Below are positions 34,502 through 43,341 of a DNA stretch of 64,000 nt, piece after piece (position 1 is the first letter of the stretch; each line of letters opens with the position of its first letter). The stretch lies in NCBI GenBank assembly GCA_947627985.1, contig CANQYD010000004.1, positions 1 to 64,000 of the forward strand, written 5' to 3'. The notes below the pieces were generated by a model. That model was given only the letters and a program-made list of their open reading frames with translations. It had not been told where the DNA came from and made no database searches. The translations under genes and the position numbers were made by a program. Origin of the DNA: an uncultured Clostridia bacterium. GTDB lineage: Bacteria > Bacillota > Clostridia > Oscillospirales > Ruminococcaceae.

Positions 34502-35779
34502 GTGGACAAGAACCAATTTGCGCTTACCCCGCCGATGGGTTGGAACAGTTACGATTATTATGACACCACCGTGACCGAGGAGGACGTTAAAAAGAACGCC
34601 GATTATATGGCAAAAAACCTGAAAAAGTTCGGGTATGAGTACGTCGTGGTGGACATTCAGTGGTATTCAAACGCCGCGGGAACCCGGCGGGATACATATC
34701 AATATATCCCTTTTGAAGATTTTGACATTGATGAATTCTCACGTCTGCAGCCGTCGCATTTGAGATTTCCGAGTTCCGTCGGCGGCAATGGCTTTAAGCC
34801 GCTTGCAGACTACGTCCACGGGCTTGGACTTAAGTTCGGCATACACATTATGCGAGGTATTCCGAGAATGGCAGCTCACAAACATCTTAAAGTTTTGGGT
34901 ACATCTGCCACCGCCTCCGACGTCGCCGACGCGGGGTCAATTTGCGGCTGGAACCCCGATATGTACGGCGTGAAGCACAACGCCGACGGGCAGGCGTACT
35001 ATGATTCGATAATCCAAATGTATGCCGACTGGGGCGTGGATTTCATCAAGTGCGACGACATCTGCGACAGCTGGATGTATCCCGTCGAGAAGTTTTCGGG
35101 GTGGGAGGAAACCCGCATGTTAAGGCGCGCTATCGACAAATGCGGCAGACCGATCGTCCTCAGCTTATCCCCCGGACCGGCGCATGTCGAGAACGCCACC
35201 CACTACCTCGAAAATGCCAATATGTGGAGGATCACCGACGACTTCTGGGACAACTGGGACCTCCTCAAGAACATGTTTTGGCGCTGCGAGCAGTGGCAGG
35301 ACCACACCCGCGCGGGCTGTTGGGCTGACTGCGATATGCTCCCCATCGGAAAGTTAGGTAAGGGGCATGGGCATGAGTGGATTTCAAACTTCACCGAGGA
35401 CGAACTCAAGACGATGATGACCCTCTGGTGCCTCTGCCGTTCGCCGCTGATGATAGGTACCGACCTTCCGCAGCTTAGTGAGCGCGACTTTGGATTATTA
35501 ACAAATCCTCAGATTCTGGCGATGGAGTTTGACGGCAAAGCGAGGCAGCTTAGGCGCTCGGATAAAGAAGCCGTCTGGGTCAGCGAGGGCAAGGGCTGCG
35601 TGAGGATCGCGCTGTTTAATCTCTCGGACGAGGGCGCGGAAATTTCTGCGGAACTGTCCGAAAAGCCGTATGACAACGGCGAGGAACTCTGGGGCGCAGA
35701 GCCTTGCAAAATCTCGGAAAACAAAATCACCGCGACTGTGCCGAAGCACGGGGTCAGGATATATAAATTCAATAAATAA
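34502..35779 (+). CDS. Alpha-galactosidase family protein, GH27
   Basis: A 425-residue clan GH-D glycoside hydrolase. It opens with the family stretch LTPPMGWNSYDYYDTTV; the nucleophile aspartate is in VDFIKCDDI and the acid/base aspartate in WRITDDFWDNWD. A C-terminal beta domain follows ALFNLSDEG. No signal peptide is seen. GH27 contains alpha-galactosidases, alpha-N-acetylgalactosaminidases and beta-L-arabinopyranosidases; the last is an alternative here given the arabinose genes in the window. The start is a GTG after AAAGGAGGAAG. It is 18 bp from tadA, probably by read-through, although functionally unrelated. Confidence 0.85.
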   Translation: MDKNQFALTPPMGWNSYDYYDTTVTEEDVKKNADYMAKNLKKFGYEYVVVDIQWYSNAAGTRRDTYQYIPFEDFDIDEFSRLQPSHLRFPSSVGGNGFKPLADYVHGLGLKFGIHIMRGIPRMAAHKHLKVLGTSATASDVADAGSICGWNPDMYGVKHNADGQAYYDSIIQMYADWGVDFIKCDDICDSWMYPVEKFSGWEETRMLRRAIDKCGRPIVLSLSPGPAHVENATHYLENANMWRITDDFWDNWDLLKNMFWRCEQWQDHTRAGCWADCDMLPIGKLGKGHGHEWISNFTEDELKTMMTLWCLCRSPLMIGTDLPQLSERDFGLLTNPQILAMEFDGKARQLRRSDKEAVWVSEGKGCVRIALFNLSDEGAEISAELSEKPYDNGEELWGAEPCKISENKITATVPKHGVRIYKFNK

Positions 35780-35784
35780 AAAAA

Positions 35785-35814
35785 TCCCTCCGACAGCTGC
35801 CGGAGGGAAATTTT
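35785..35814. terminator. Bidirectional terminator between GH27 and phosphoglucomutase
   Basis: TCCCTCCG (35785-35792) pairs with CGGAGGGA (35801-35808). An A-run stands before it and AATTTT after it, so it can end transcription from both converging genes. Confidence 0.8.
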
Positions 35815-35826
35815 ATGCCTTAAGAA

Positions 35827-37551
35827 TTAAAACCCGAGCTTCGCCTTGAAGTCAGACGCGATAACGTCGCTCAGCGCGACAGCCTCGTCGTGGGTCGGCG
35901 CAATCGTCGTGTAGTACGCCTTGACCTTCGGCTCGGTGCCGGACGGACGGATTATGACCGACGCGCCGTTTTCAAGCCTGAACTGGATGACGTCGGATTT
36001 CGGCAGATCGATCGGCTTGACGGCTCCCGTTGCAAGGTCGGTATCGGTCTTCTTCATGTAATCGGCAAGCCCGACGACCTTGAAGCCCGCGATCTCCTTG
36101 AACGGCTCGGCGTGAAGCCTCTGCATCAAAGCAGCCATTTCAGCCATTCCCGCCGCGCCCTCGCAGACGAAGTTCGCGATTCCGTGGTAATAATTTCCGT
36201 ATTTTTTATACATCGCTTCGCGCGCGTCAAGGAGGGAAATGCCCTTGGAGCGATAGAACGCCGCCATTTCGCAGATCATCATCGACCCGACGACCGCGTC
36301 CTTGTCCCTGACGTAGGAGCCGGCAAGATAGCCGTAGCTCTCCTCAAAGCCGAATATGTAGCGGTTCTCCTCGCCCGCAGCCTCAAGATATCCGATCTGC
36401 TCGCCGATGAACTTGAAGCCGGTGAGGACGTTTCTAAGCTCAACGCCGTATTCCTCGGCAATCGCGGAGGCGATAGCGGTCGAGACTATGGACTTGACCG
36501 CGACGGGTTTTTTCGGCATAGTCCCGAGGGCGATCCTCTCGCGGCAGATATATTCCAAAAGAAGCGCGCCGACTTCATTTCCCGAGAACAGCACATAGTC
36601 GCCCTTGCCGTCCGGAACGGCGATACCTACGCGGTCGCAGTCGGGGTCGGTCGCCAAAAGCAGGTCGGGCTGAACCGTCTTGCAGAGTTCCAAGCCCTTC
36701 TGGAGCGCCTCTTTGATTTCGGGGTTCGGGAACGGGCAGGTCGGGAAGTTGCCGTCGGGATATTCCTGCTCGGGAACGACGGTGACGTCCTTAATGCCGA
36801 CTTTTTTCAGAATCGCGCGGACGGGCTTGTTGCCGGTGCCGTTGAGCGGGGTATAAACCACTTTCAGACCGCTCTTCGGAGTGATCTCGGGGTGGATCTG
36901 CTGCTCCGCGACTTTTTCGAGATAGCTGTCGACAGTCTCCTGACCGATATACTCAATCATGCCGGATTTAAGCCCCTCGTCGAAGCCGACAAGCTTCGCG
37001 CCGCCGAACATCGGAACCTTCTCAATCGCAGCCAAAACGATATCCGCCGCCTCGATAGTCATCTGGCAGCCGTCAGCTCCGTATGCCTTATATCCGTTAT
37101 ATTTAGACGGATTGTGGGAGGCTGTGCAGACGATACCCGCCTTGCATTTCAGATGTCTCACCGCCCACGAGAGCATCGGAGTAGGCATGAGCTCGGGATA
37201 GATATACGCCTTGATACCGTTTCCGGCGAGCACCCTTGCGGCTTCCTTTGCGAATACGTCGGACTTAATTCTCGAGTCGTAGGCGATGGCGACAGCCTTA
37301 TCTTCACCCTTGAAAGCGCCGTTGACATAGTCCGCAAGACCCTGAGTAGCACGGCGGATAGTGTAGATATTCAAGCGGTATGAGCCCGCGCCGATGACTC
37401 CGCGAAGTCCTCCGGTGCCGAATTCGAGATCGCGGTAGAAGCGGTCTTTGATAGCCTCTTCGTCCCCCTCGATGGATTTAAGCTCGGCGATGAGGTCGGG
37501 GTCCTCGGTGGCATTCTCAAGCCACAGCTTATAAAGTTCAAGTTCTTTCAT
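35827..37551 (-). CDS. Phosphoglucomutase / phosphomannomutase
   Basis: A 574-residue alpha-D-phosphohexomutase that interconverts glucose 1-phosphate and 6-phosphate (PgcA-like length). Motifs: phosphoserine loop TASHNPSKYNG, metal loop DPDCDRVG, sugar-binding GFEESYGYL and the phosphate-binding RPSGTEPKVKAY near the C-terminus. It could supply glucose 1-phosphate for UDP-glucose and the glycolipid transferase at 38.5 kb, or take up sugar 1-phosphates released by phosphorolysis. A strong ribosome site (AAAGGAGC) and its own promoter are present. Confidence 0.92.
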   Translation of the reverse strand: MKELELYKLWLENATEDPDLIAELKSIEGDEEAIKDRFYRDLEFGTGGLRGVIGAGSYRLNIYTIRRATQGLADYVNGAFKGEDKAVAIAYDSRIKSDVFAKEAARVLAGNGIKAYIYPELMPTPMLSWAVRHLKCKAGIVCTASHNPSKYNGYKAYGADGCQMTIEAADIVLAAIEKVPMFGGAKLVGFDEGLKSGMIEYIGQETVDSYLEKVAEQQIHPEITPKSGLKVVYTPLNGTGNKPVRAILKKVGIKDVTVVPEQEYPDGNFPTCPFPNPEIKEALQKGLELCKTVQPDLLLATDPDCDRVGIAVPDGKGDYVLFSGNEVGALLLEYICRERIALGTMPKKPVAVKSIVSTAIASAIAEEYGVELRNVLTGFKFIGEQIGYLEAAGEENRYIFGFEESYGYLAGSYVRDKDAVVGSMMICEMAAFYRSKGISLLDAREAMYKKYGNYYHGIANFVCEGAAGMAEMAALMQRLHAEPFKEIAGFKVVGLADYMKKTDTDLATGAVKPIDLPKSDVIQFRLENGASVIIRPSGTEPKVKAYYTTIAPTHDEAVALSDVIASDFKAKLGF

Positions 37552-37593
37552 AGAAATAGCTCCTTTCGGTGAAATGATATTACGCCAATACTA

Positions 37594-37622
37594 AGTATAC
37601 AACATTTTTGTGCAAAATGCAA
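37594..37622 (-). promoter_or_regulatory. Promoter of phosphoglucomutase
   Basis: On the minus strand TTGCAT (37617-37622) and TATACT (37594-37599) are 17 bp apart. Confidence 0.7.
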
Positions 37623-37844
37623 TAGGGGAAAGAGGAATTTTTTGAGGGGGCTGTTTTGCAATTGTGCAGGGCACGGATTATCTCCTTAAGCCGTCAAAAA
37701 TTATGATAAGCCCACGTGAGTGTACAAATCGCACTTATTATTCTCACTGCTTGAATCTGTCACCGTCGGTGGCACCTTGAAATTCTGACAATCCGACATC
37801 CGACTTCTGTCCTCTTATGCGGTCGCCCCGACCGCATTCAGCCC

Positions 37845-37873
37845 TTGACAATTTTCGCACAATGGTGTATTAT
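37845..37873 (+). promoter_or_regulatory. Promoter of plsY
   Basis: TTGACA (37845-37850) and TATTAT (37868-37873) are separated by 17 bp, with GGAAAGGAG before the start codon. Confidence 0.82.
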
Positions 37874-37913
37874 ATCATTAAATAATATTACACCTCGGAA
37901 AGGAGACGGCAAA

Positions 37914-38528
37914 GTGACAAGGGACATAGCCTACATAGTTCTCGGATATTTTTTCGGGGATATTCTTTTCGCGCGCGTCTTCGGGCAGATTTTCAGGCAC
38001 TGCGACGTCACCCAAGACGGCGACGACCGCAATCCCGGCACCTACAACGCTTTCAAATACGGAGGATTCTGGATCGGCATGCTCACCCTCATCTGCGACA
38101 TCGCAAAGGGTATAATCCCGGTTCATATGTACCTGCGTGGGCTTGAAGGCGAGCCGGGTCTTGCTCTCGCTTTGGTGATGGCGGCGCCCGTCGTCGGACA
38201 CTCCTTCCCGATACTCTACCGATTCAGCGGGGGAAAGGGGATCGCGGTGACGTTCGGCACGCTCATCGGGCTCTTTCCGCACCTTCTTCCGGGGCTTTTC
38301 TTGGCGGCTGCGTTCATCTTTTTCTCGGTCGTGGTCGTGATATCTCCTCACTGCTATCGCACGGTTGCCGCGTTCTTTGCGGCGCTTGTGCTGATCGTTT
38401 TGTTCGCCGACGCTCCGCTTTCGGTGATCGTCGGGTTCCTGATAAGCTCGGTATGCGTGAATGTCAGGATATACCGCAGCAGTGAAGAAAAACATTGTTT
38501 AGAGGTAAGACCCGCATGGAAGCATTGA
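37914..38528 (+). CDS. plsY: Glycerol-3-phosphate acyltransferase PlsY
   Basis: A 204-residue integral membrane enzyme that acylates glycerol 3-phosphate from acyl-phosphate, the first step of phospholipid synthesis. The three family motifs are present: RNPGTYNAFK (usually GNPGTTN), GHSFP, and the glycine-rich SGGKGIAVTFGT. It has about five membrane helices. The start is a GTG at 37914 after AAAGGAGACGG; an open upstream extension includes the promoter and is rejected. The initial ALGSI/PSG-type motif is atypical ('YFFGDILFARVFG'), so it may be a divergent paralogue. It overlaps the next gene by 13 bp. Confidence 0.82.
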   Translation: MTRDIAYIVLGYFFGDILFARVFGQIFRHCDVTQDGDDRNPGTYNAFKYGGFWIGMLTLICDIAKGIIPVHMYLRGLEGEPGLALALVMAAPVVGHSFPILYRFSGGKGIAVTFGTLIGLFPHLLPGLFLAAAFIFFSVVVVISPHCYRTVAAFFAALVLIVLFADAPLSVIVGFLISSVCVNVRIYRSSEEKHCLEVRPAWKH

Positions 38529-39628
38529 TATTGACATGTTCGACGGGAGGAGGACATAACGCCGCGGCTTATGCGGCTGCCGAGGGGCTTTCGCTAAGGG
38601 GGCACAGGGTCAACGTCATGGACCCCTATACCCTCGTAGGCGAGCGCCTTGCAAAGACCGTGGGCGGCACATATGTCCGAATGGTACAGATATCCCCGAG
38701 AATGTTCGGAATAGTATATAAGATCGGCGACGCATATCGTCGACTGCCGATAAAGTCCCCCGTCTACGCGATAAACGGAAGGCTTGCAAAGAGGCTCGAT
38801 ACCTATTTCAAAGAACATCACACCGATGTCGTCCTGTGTACGCATATCTTCCCGGCGGAGATGCTAACATATATGAAAAACAACGGCATGCAGACCCCGA
38901 AGACGGTGTTTATCGCGACCGACTACACCTGCGTTCCGTTTACCGAGGAGACATCATGCGACTACTACGCGGTCCCGTCGGGCGATTTAAATGACGAATA
39001 TATCCGCCGGGGAATACCCGAGGAGAAGATCGTGAAGAGCGGAATACCCGTCAGAAAGGCTTTTCAGGACGGTCCCGACCGCGCGGAGGCGAGGAAGATA
39101 CTCGGTCTCGATCCGAAATCGGAATATATAATTCTCTCGGGCGGAAGCATCGGCGCCGGCAAGCTGAGGTCGGCTGTAAGGGTCTTGGAACCGCTTTTGG
39201 AGCCGGAGGACAAGAGGCTGATCGTTCTGTGCGGAAGCAATTCCGGGCTTTATGAATCGTTTTGCGAAAAATTCGGCGCCGACGGCAGAATCACGCTTTT
39301 GAAGAGCACTTCGGATATGCCGGATTATGTGCGCGCCGCGGACATCTTCGTCGGAAAACCGGGAGGGCTGTCGTCGACCGAATGTGCGGCTGCCGGAATC
39401 CCGACGGTATTTATCTCTCCGATACCCGGCTGCGAGACCCACAACTGCCGCTTTTTCACCGGCAGGGGAATGGCGCTTGCGGTGCGGGAGATCAGAAAAG
39501 AGCTGATCCCGGCGATCAGGAAGCTTGAAGCCCCCGGAGCCGCGGACAAAATGCGCGCCCAGCAGGCGAAGTATGTTTCGGGAAGAGCCGCGGAGGAGAT
39601 CGCGAAGCTGTGCGAAAGCATCATTTAG
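38516..39628 (+). CDS. Diacylglycerol glycosyltransferase, MGDG-synthase/UgtP-like
   Basis: A 370-residue GT28-type glycosyltransferase. The start MEALILTCSTGGGHNAAA is the MGDG-synthase N-terminal domain, where the Gly-rich loop binds lipid acceptor and membrane; the C-terminal domain has ILSGGSIGAGKLR and the donor-sugar pocket VGKPGGLSSTECAAAGIP. It would make glycosyl-diacylglycerol, a membrane lipid and lipoteichoic acid anchor. Overlap with plsY supports a lipid role. The ribosome site AGAGGTAAG lies within plsY. Confidence 0.87.
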   Translation: MEALILTCSTGGGHNAAAYAAAEGLSLRGHRVNVMDPYTLVGERLAKTVGGTYVRMVQISPRMFGIVYKIGDAYRRLPIKSPVYAINGRLAKRLDTYFKEHHTDVVLCTHIFPAEMLTYMKNNGMQTPKTVFIATDYTCVPFTEETSCDYYAVPSGDLNDEYIRRGIPEEKIVKSGIPVRKAFQDGPDRAEARKILGLDPKSEYIILSGGSIGAGKLRSAVRVLEPLLEPEDKRLIVLCGSNSGLYESFCEKFGADGRITLLKSTSDMPDYVRAADIFVGKPGGLSSTECAAAGIPTVFISPIPGCETHNCRFFTGRGMALAVREIRKELIPAIRKLEAPGAADKMRAQQAKYVSGRAAEEIAKLCESII

Positions 39629-40276
39629 AGGACAGAGGTCAGATGGTCAGAGGTCAGAGGTTTAGCTAATACCTTTGGTGAGACAAGATAAGTTTAGGAT
39701 CAAGCCCTTTTTAAAGGGCTTGCGGGTTCCAAGGGCAGAGCCCTTGGTCGCCCGTCGCAACGGGCGAAATCTTTTACCGCAAGAGGACGGCGTAAGCCGT
39801 CCTCTTGCGGTTTTTCATTCAATAAAGCGCAGGAGGGGGGATGAAAACAGTCCGGTGGACTGTTTTCATCGGGGGAACCCTCGCCGGGGGTTCCCCCAAC
39901 AAAAAGCCGGCGACGAAGTCGCCCGGAGCCGAGCGAAGCGAGGCTCATAAGCCCCTCCCCTCGGGGAGGGGTTGGGGTGGGGGACACCCGGAAGGGGGCA
40001 GCAGAAGCCGGTTTTGTTGCCAATCGCACTTCGCAATCAAAAGCGCAAGATTGCTCGTGCTCTCGGACAAAACCCCGCGTCTGCGGAGCCCCGCAGGGGC
40101 GCCCCCACATTAGTAAATAAGACGGGTATCCCCTCACCCCCACCCACCCTCATGCATACACTAAACCACACCCCTTCCGCACTCACATCTCACAATCCGT
40201 CAATCCCGCTCTCACAAAAAGCCTGAAATATACAACATCACCAAAAAACTCAGTTAAAATATGTCAACTCTACCTC
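39626..40276. repeat. Intergenic repeat cluster with long multi-hairpin element, copy 3
   Basis: No gene is seen. A repeating AGAGGTCAGATGGTCAGAGG tract (39626-39661) starts at the stop codon. From 39688 to about 40110 is the third long hairpin chain: AAGCCCTTT/AAAGGGCTT, CAAGGGC/GCCCTTG, CGCCCGT/ACGGGCG, CCGCAAGAGGACGG (39777-39790)/CCGTCCTCTTGCGG (39797-39810) with TTTTT after it, ATGAAAACAGTCC/GGACTGTTTTCAT, GGGGGAACCC/GGGTTCCCCC, GGCGAC/GTCGCC and CCCCTCCCC/GGGGAGGGG. From 40115 to 40260 is plain C/A-rich sequence. Confidence 0.8.
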
Positions 40277-40305
40277 TTGCGGCAAAAAGCTTCAGGGGGT
40301 AAAAT
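40277..40305 (+). promoter_or_regulatory. Promoter of the esterase lipoprotein gene
   Basis: TTGCGG (40277-40282) and TAAAAT (40300-40305) are 17 bp apart. Confidence 0.6.
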
Positions 40306-40346
40306 AATATTGCGGGTCTGTGCCCGCTTGCTTGGAGGATTATATT

Positions 40347-41261
40347 ATGAAGAAATTGTCAGTTCTGCTCGCCGGGATCATGCTGCTGACCGGCTGTGCG
40401 GGAAATTCCGGAGCCGGGGAGGTCGAGAGAATGCAGCCCGAAGCGCTTTTTGAATATGCCGAAGCCAATCTTTCCGAACATGCTCCCGACGGCTGCGACG
40501 CCATCGCGGACGGTCGCGCATACGGGGAGATCATCCACGGAACCTATCACTCAAAAACCCTCGACCGCGACAGAGGGTACAACATCATGCTCCCGCCCGA
40601 CTACGACGAGAACACCGAATATCCCGTTCTCTACGCCCTTCACGGTTATTGGGGAGATGAATACTCGCTGCTCGATCAGGGCGACGGCAGCATCAAATTC
40701 CGCGAGGTGCTCGGCAATCTCATCGCTGAGGGCGAGGCGGAGCCGATGATCGTCGTATTCCCGGACATCTTCTGTCACCCGACAAAAGAGGATTGCGACG
40801 GCATGAACGACGACAACAACAAGGCTTACGACCGCTTCAATGAAGAGCTGGTCAAGGACCTCATGCCGCATATCGAGAAGACATACCCCGTCCTGAAAGG
40901 TCGCGAAAACACCGCGATCACCGGGTTCTCGATGGGAGGCAGGGAATCGTTATACATCGGCTGCAAATATCCCGAAAAATTCGGATATATTGGCGCCGTA
41001 TGCCCTGCTCCCGGGCTCACGACCGACTGCGTGAGCGAGGAGGAGATGGTCTTCCCCGAGAAGTATCAGCCATATATACTGATGATTTCCGCCGGCACCA
41101 ACGACACCGTGGTCTACAACAATCCCGAAATCTATCACAACATCTTCACCCAAAACGAGGTCCCGCACATCTGGCACTCGGTCACGGGCGGAGAGCACTG
41201 GGGGATCACCATCAAGCCCCATATCTACAACTTCCTGCGGTTCTGCTTCCGCAAGCCGTGA
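40347..41261 (+). CDS. Esterase, CE1-like alpha/beta hydrolase lipoprotein
   Basis: A 304-residue exported lipoprotein (lipobox LLTGC after MKKLSVLLAGIM) with an esterase-D/CE1 fold. The nucleophile elbow is TGFSMGGRES, and the catalytic histidine is in GGEHWGI near the end; the oxyanion side is YALHGYWGDE. CE1 enzymes remove acetyl or feruloyl groups from xylan. The ATG at 40347 has TTGGAGG upstream; a longer frame to 40320 is rejected. It is a single-gene unit with its own promoter and terminator. Confidence 0.82.
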   Translation: MKKLSVLLAGIMLLTGCAGNSGAGEVERMQPEALFEYAEANLSEHAPDGCDAIADGRAYGEIIHGTYHSKTLDRDRGYNIMLPPDYDENTEYPVLYALHGYWGDEYSLLDQGDGSIKFREVLGNLIAEGEAEPMIVVFPDIFCHPTKEDCDGMNDDNNKAYDRFNEELVKDLMPHIEKTYPVLKGRENTAITGFSMGGRESLYIGCKYPEKFGYIGAVCPAPGLTTDCVSEEEMVFPEKYQPYILMISAGTNDTVVYNNPEIYHNIFTQNEVPHIWHSVTGGEHWGITIKPHIYNFLRFCFRKP

Positions 41262-41309
41262 GCGGGAAATTTACCAAAACATAGTTGACATAAACTCCTT
41301 TCAAAACCT

Positions 41310-41342
41310 CCCGCGTCGCGTTTGCCTCGCGGGTCGGTTTTT
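41310..41342 (+). terminator. Terminator after the esterase gene
   Basis: CCCGCG (41310-41315) pairs with CGCGGG (41328-41333), followed by TCGGTTTTT. Confidence 0.65.
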
Positions 41343-41487
41343 AGCGGTTTGAATCTTATAATTCATCAATCCGTTAATTTTTTACAAGTTCGCGATTTAT
41401 CCCGTAAAACCGCTTTTTATGCGTATTTGCGGCGATTTTTCTTCGCCGTGATTTTTCCATCTTATGCCGAATATTATTATTTACCAG

Positions 41488-41516
41488 TTGACAAATTGAG
41501 AGATATGTGTTACAAT
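41488..41516 (+). promoter_or_regulatory. Promoter of the type IV pilus operon
   Basis: Consensus TTGACA (41488-41493) and TACAAT (41511-41516) with a 17-bp spacer. Transcription should start near 41523. Confidence 0.85.
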
Positions 41517-41549
41517 ATAATTGAATTATAGTCTGTAGTATTATCTTTG

Positions 41550-41568
41550 TTTGTGAAATTTTCACAAA
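41550..41568 (+). promoter_or_regulatory. Palindrome in the pilB leader
   Basis: TTTGTGAAA (41550-41558) and TTTCACAAA (41560-41568) form a perfect inverted repeat about 28 nt after the predicted transcription start, a position suited to a repressor site. A related TTTGTG/CACAAA palindrome stands before abfA. Confidence 0.4.
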
Positions 41569-41616
41569 TCTTCCATTGACGTACAGGCAAAAAACTGTTC
41601 GGAGGACTTTCAGGTT

Positions 41617-43314
41617 ATGGCATACATGCGTTTGGGCGATCTTTTGAAAGCTGCCGGTCTTATCGACGACGCACAGCTGCAAAAGGCTCTTGAAATACAG
41701 AAGCAGTCAAAGCAGAGACTCGGCACGGTCCTCATCGACAGCGGAATCATCACCGAGCAGGACTTCATCGACGCCATGTCCCAGCAACTCGGCATCAAAT
41801 ACGTCGATCTCACAAAAGAGCATATCCCGACGGATATGGCGAGAATTCTGCCGAAAAACATCGCAAAAAAGCACAGCGTCGTGCCGCTTCGCTTAAATAA
41901 AGACGAGCTGATCTTGGCGATGGTCGACCCGATGAACTTTGTCGCTATAGATGAAGTCAGGACGGCTACGAGAAAAAGAGTATCCCCGAGGATCGCTCAG
42001 GCGGCGGCTGTAGATAAGGCTATAGCCACCCTCTACGGAAACGAGGGCGCCGCAAGAGCCATCGAAGAGATGAGAAACGAAGGCGGGGGAGCAGCTACAA
42101 GCGTCACCGTCGCCGAGGCTCAGGAGATAGTAGATGAATCCATCACCGCGCCTACCGTAAGACTTGTAAACTCGATAATCGAGCGCGCCGTAACGGAACG
42201 CGCTTCGGATATACATATGGAGCCGAGAGACCGCGAGATGGTCGTCAGAATGCGTATCGACGGCGTTTTAAGGCAGATACTGACGGTCCCGAAAGACCTG
42301 ATGGGCTCGGTCATCTCAAGAATAAAGGTCATGTCAAACCTCGATCTTACCGAGAGAAGAGCGCCGCAGGACGGCCGTGCGAACGTAAGGGTAAAGGGCG
42401 TCGAGATCGACCTCCGCGTATCTACGCTTCCGACGATCTACGGCGAGAAGATCACGATAAGACTTCTCAACAAATCGGCTCAGCTCCTAAAAGCCGACAG
42501 CCTCGGACTTTTCGGCGAGAACTTAAAGAAATTCAACCGCCTGATGGAGAACTCCGACGGCATGGTACTGATAGTGGGTCCTACCGGTTCGGGTAAATCT
42601 TCCACCATGTACACGATGATAAATACCTTGAACGTCGAGGAGGTCAACCTTGTGACCCTCGAGGACCCGGTCGAGTACAACATCGACGGCGTAAATCAGG
42701 TCCAGATAAACGACAAGGTGGGAATGACCTTTGCAAACGGTCTACGCTCGATTTTGCGTCAGGACCCCGACATCATCGCGGTCGGTGAAATCCGCGACGG
42801 CGAGACCGCAGAGATCGCTTTAAGAGCCGCTATCACGGGACACTACGTCCTCTCAACTATACATACAAACTCGGCAATTTCGATGCTCGACAGACTTTTG
42901 GATATCGGCTGCGAGCCCTATCTTATCGCCGAAGCCGTCAAGGGAGTCATCTCCCAGAGACTTGTAAGACGCATATGCCCCGACTGCAAGCAGGAATACA
43001 TCGCCGACGAGGAAGAGCTCGAGAGAATGGGTCTTCCGAGGGATTCAAAAGACGTAAAAATCTACAAGGGCAAGGGCTGCCCGAACTGCTACCACACCGG
43101 ATATCGGGGGAGAATCGCGGTCTTTGAGATAATCCTCTTCTCGAAGCAGTCTAAAAGGCTCATAGCGGACAACGTCCCGAGAGCGGAGCTGATGGACTGC
43201 ATAAGAAAAGAGGGCAATTACCGCAGTCTTGAGGAAAACGCAAGAGAGCTCGTTCAGGTCGGCATCACCACCGTCAGCGAGATGACGAGGATTCTCAACG
43301 CCACCGATACCTGA
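41617..43314 (+). CDS. pilB: Type IV pilus extension ATPase PilB
   Basis: A 565-residue hexameric ATPase that powers pilus assembly. An N-terminal GspE/MshE-type domain (about 1-150) is followed by the ATPase core: Walker A GPTGSGKSS, Asp box, Walker B with QDPDIIAVGEIRD, and the His box TGHYVLSTIHTNSA. Zinc cysteines occur as CPDCK and CPNC before YRGRIAVFE, which marks PilB rather than PilT. It starts the pilus operon, with GGAGG before the ATG and 27 bp to pilT. Confidence 0.95.
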   Translation: MAYMRLGDLLKAAGLIDDAQLQKALEIQKQSKQRLGTVLIDSGIITEQDFIDAMSQQLGIKYVDLTKEHIPTDMARILPKNIAKKHSVVPLRLNKDELILAMVDPMNFVAIDEVRTATRKRVSPRIAQAAAVDKAIATLYGNEGAARAIEEMRNEGGGAATSVTVAEAQEIVDESITAPTVRLVNSIIERAVTERASDIHMEPRDREMVVRMRIDGVLRQILTVPKDLMGSVISRIKVMSNLDLTERRAPQDGRANVRVKGVEIDLRVSTLPTIYGEKITIRLLNKSAQLLKADSLGLFGENLKKFNRLMENSDGMVLIVGPTGSGKSSTMYTMINTLNVEEVNLVTLEDPVEYNIDGVNQVQINDKVGMTFANGLRSILRQDPDIIAVGEIRDGETAEIALRAAITGHYVLSTIHTNSAISMLDRLLDIGCEPYLIAEAVKGVISQRLVRRICPDCKQEYIADEEELERMGLPRDSKDVKIYKGKGCPNCYHTGYRGRIAVFEIILFSKQSKRLIADNVPRAELMDCIRKEGNYRSLEENARELVQVGITTVSEMTRILNATDT

Positions 43315-43341
43315 TAAAATTTTGAAATACGGGAGATAAAG

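Larger units (their letters stand above)
37552..37913. other. Divergent intergenic region between phosphoglucomutase and plsY
   Basis: This 362-bp stretch carries two divergent promoters (37594-37622 minus, 37845-37873 plus). A degenerate TTCTGACAATCCGACATCCGAC tract lies at 37783-37815, followed by the short GGTCG/CGACC palindrome near 37821. The middle part, 37630-37780, holds nothing I can name. Confidence 0.6.
41262..41616. other. Intergenic region upstream of the pilus locus
   Basis: This 355-bp stretch holds the terminator of the esterase gene, an A/T-rich part with no gene (41345-41480), the pilB promoter and a leader of about 95 nt with a palindrome. No riboswitch class was recognised in the leader. 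Confidence 0.6.

Noticed and set aside
41523-41616. Possible c-di-GMP riboswitch in the pilB leader
   Set aside because: The 95-nt leader lacks the conserved c-di-GMP-I core; only a short palindrome is present.
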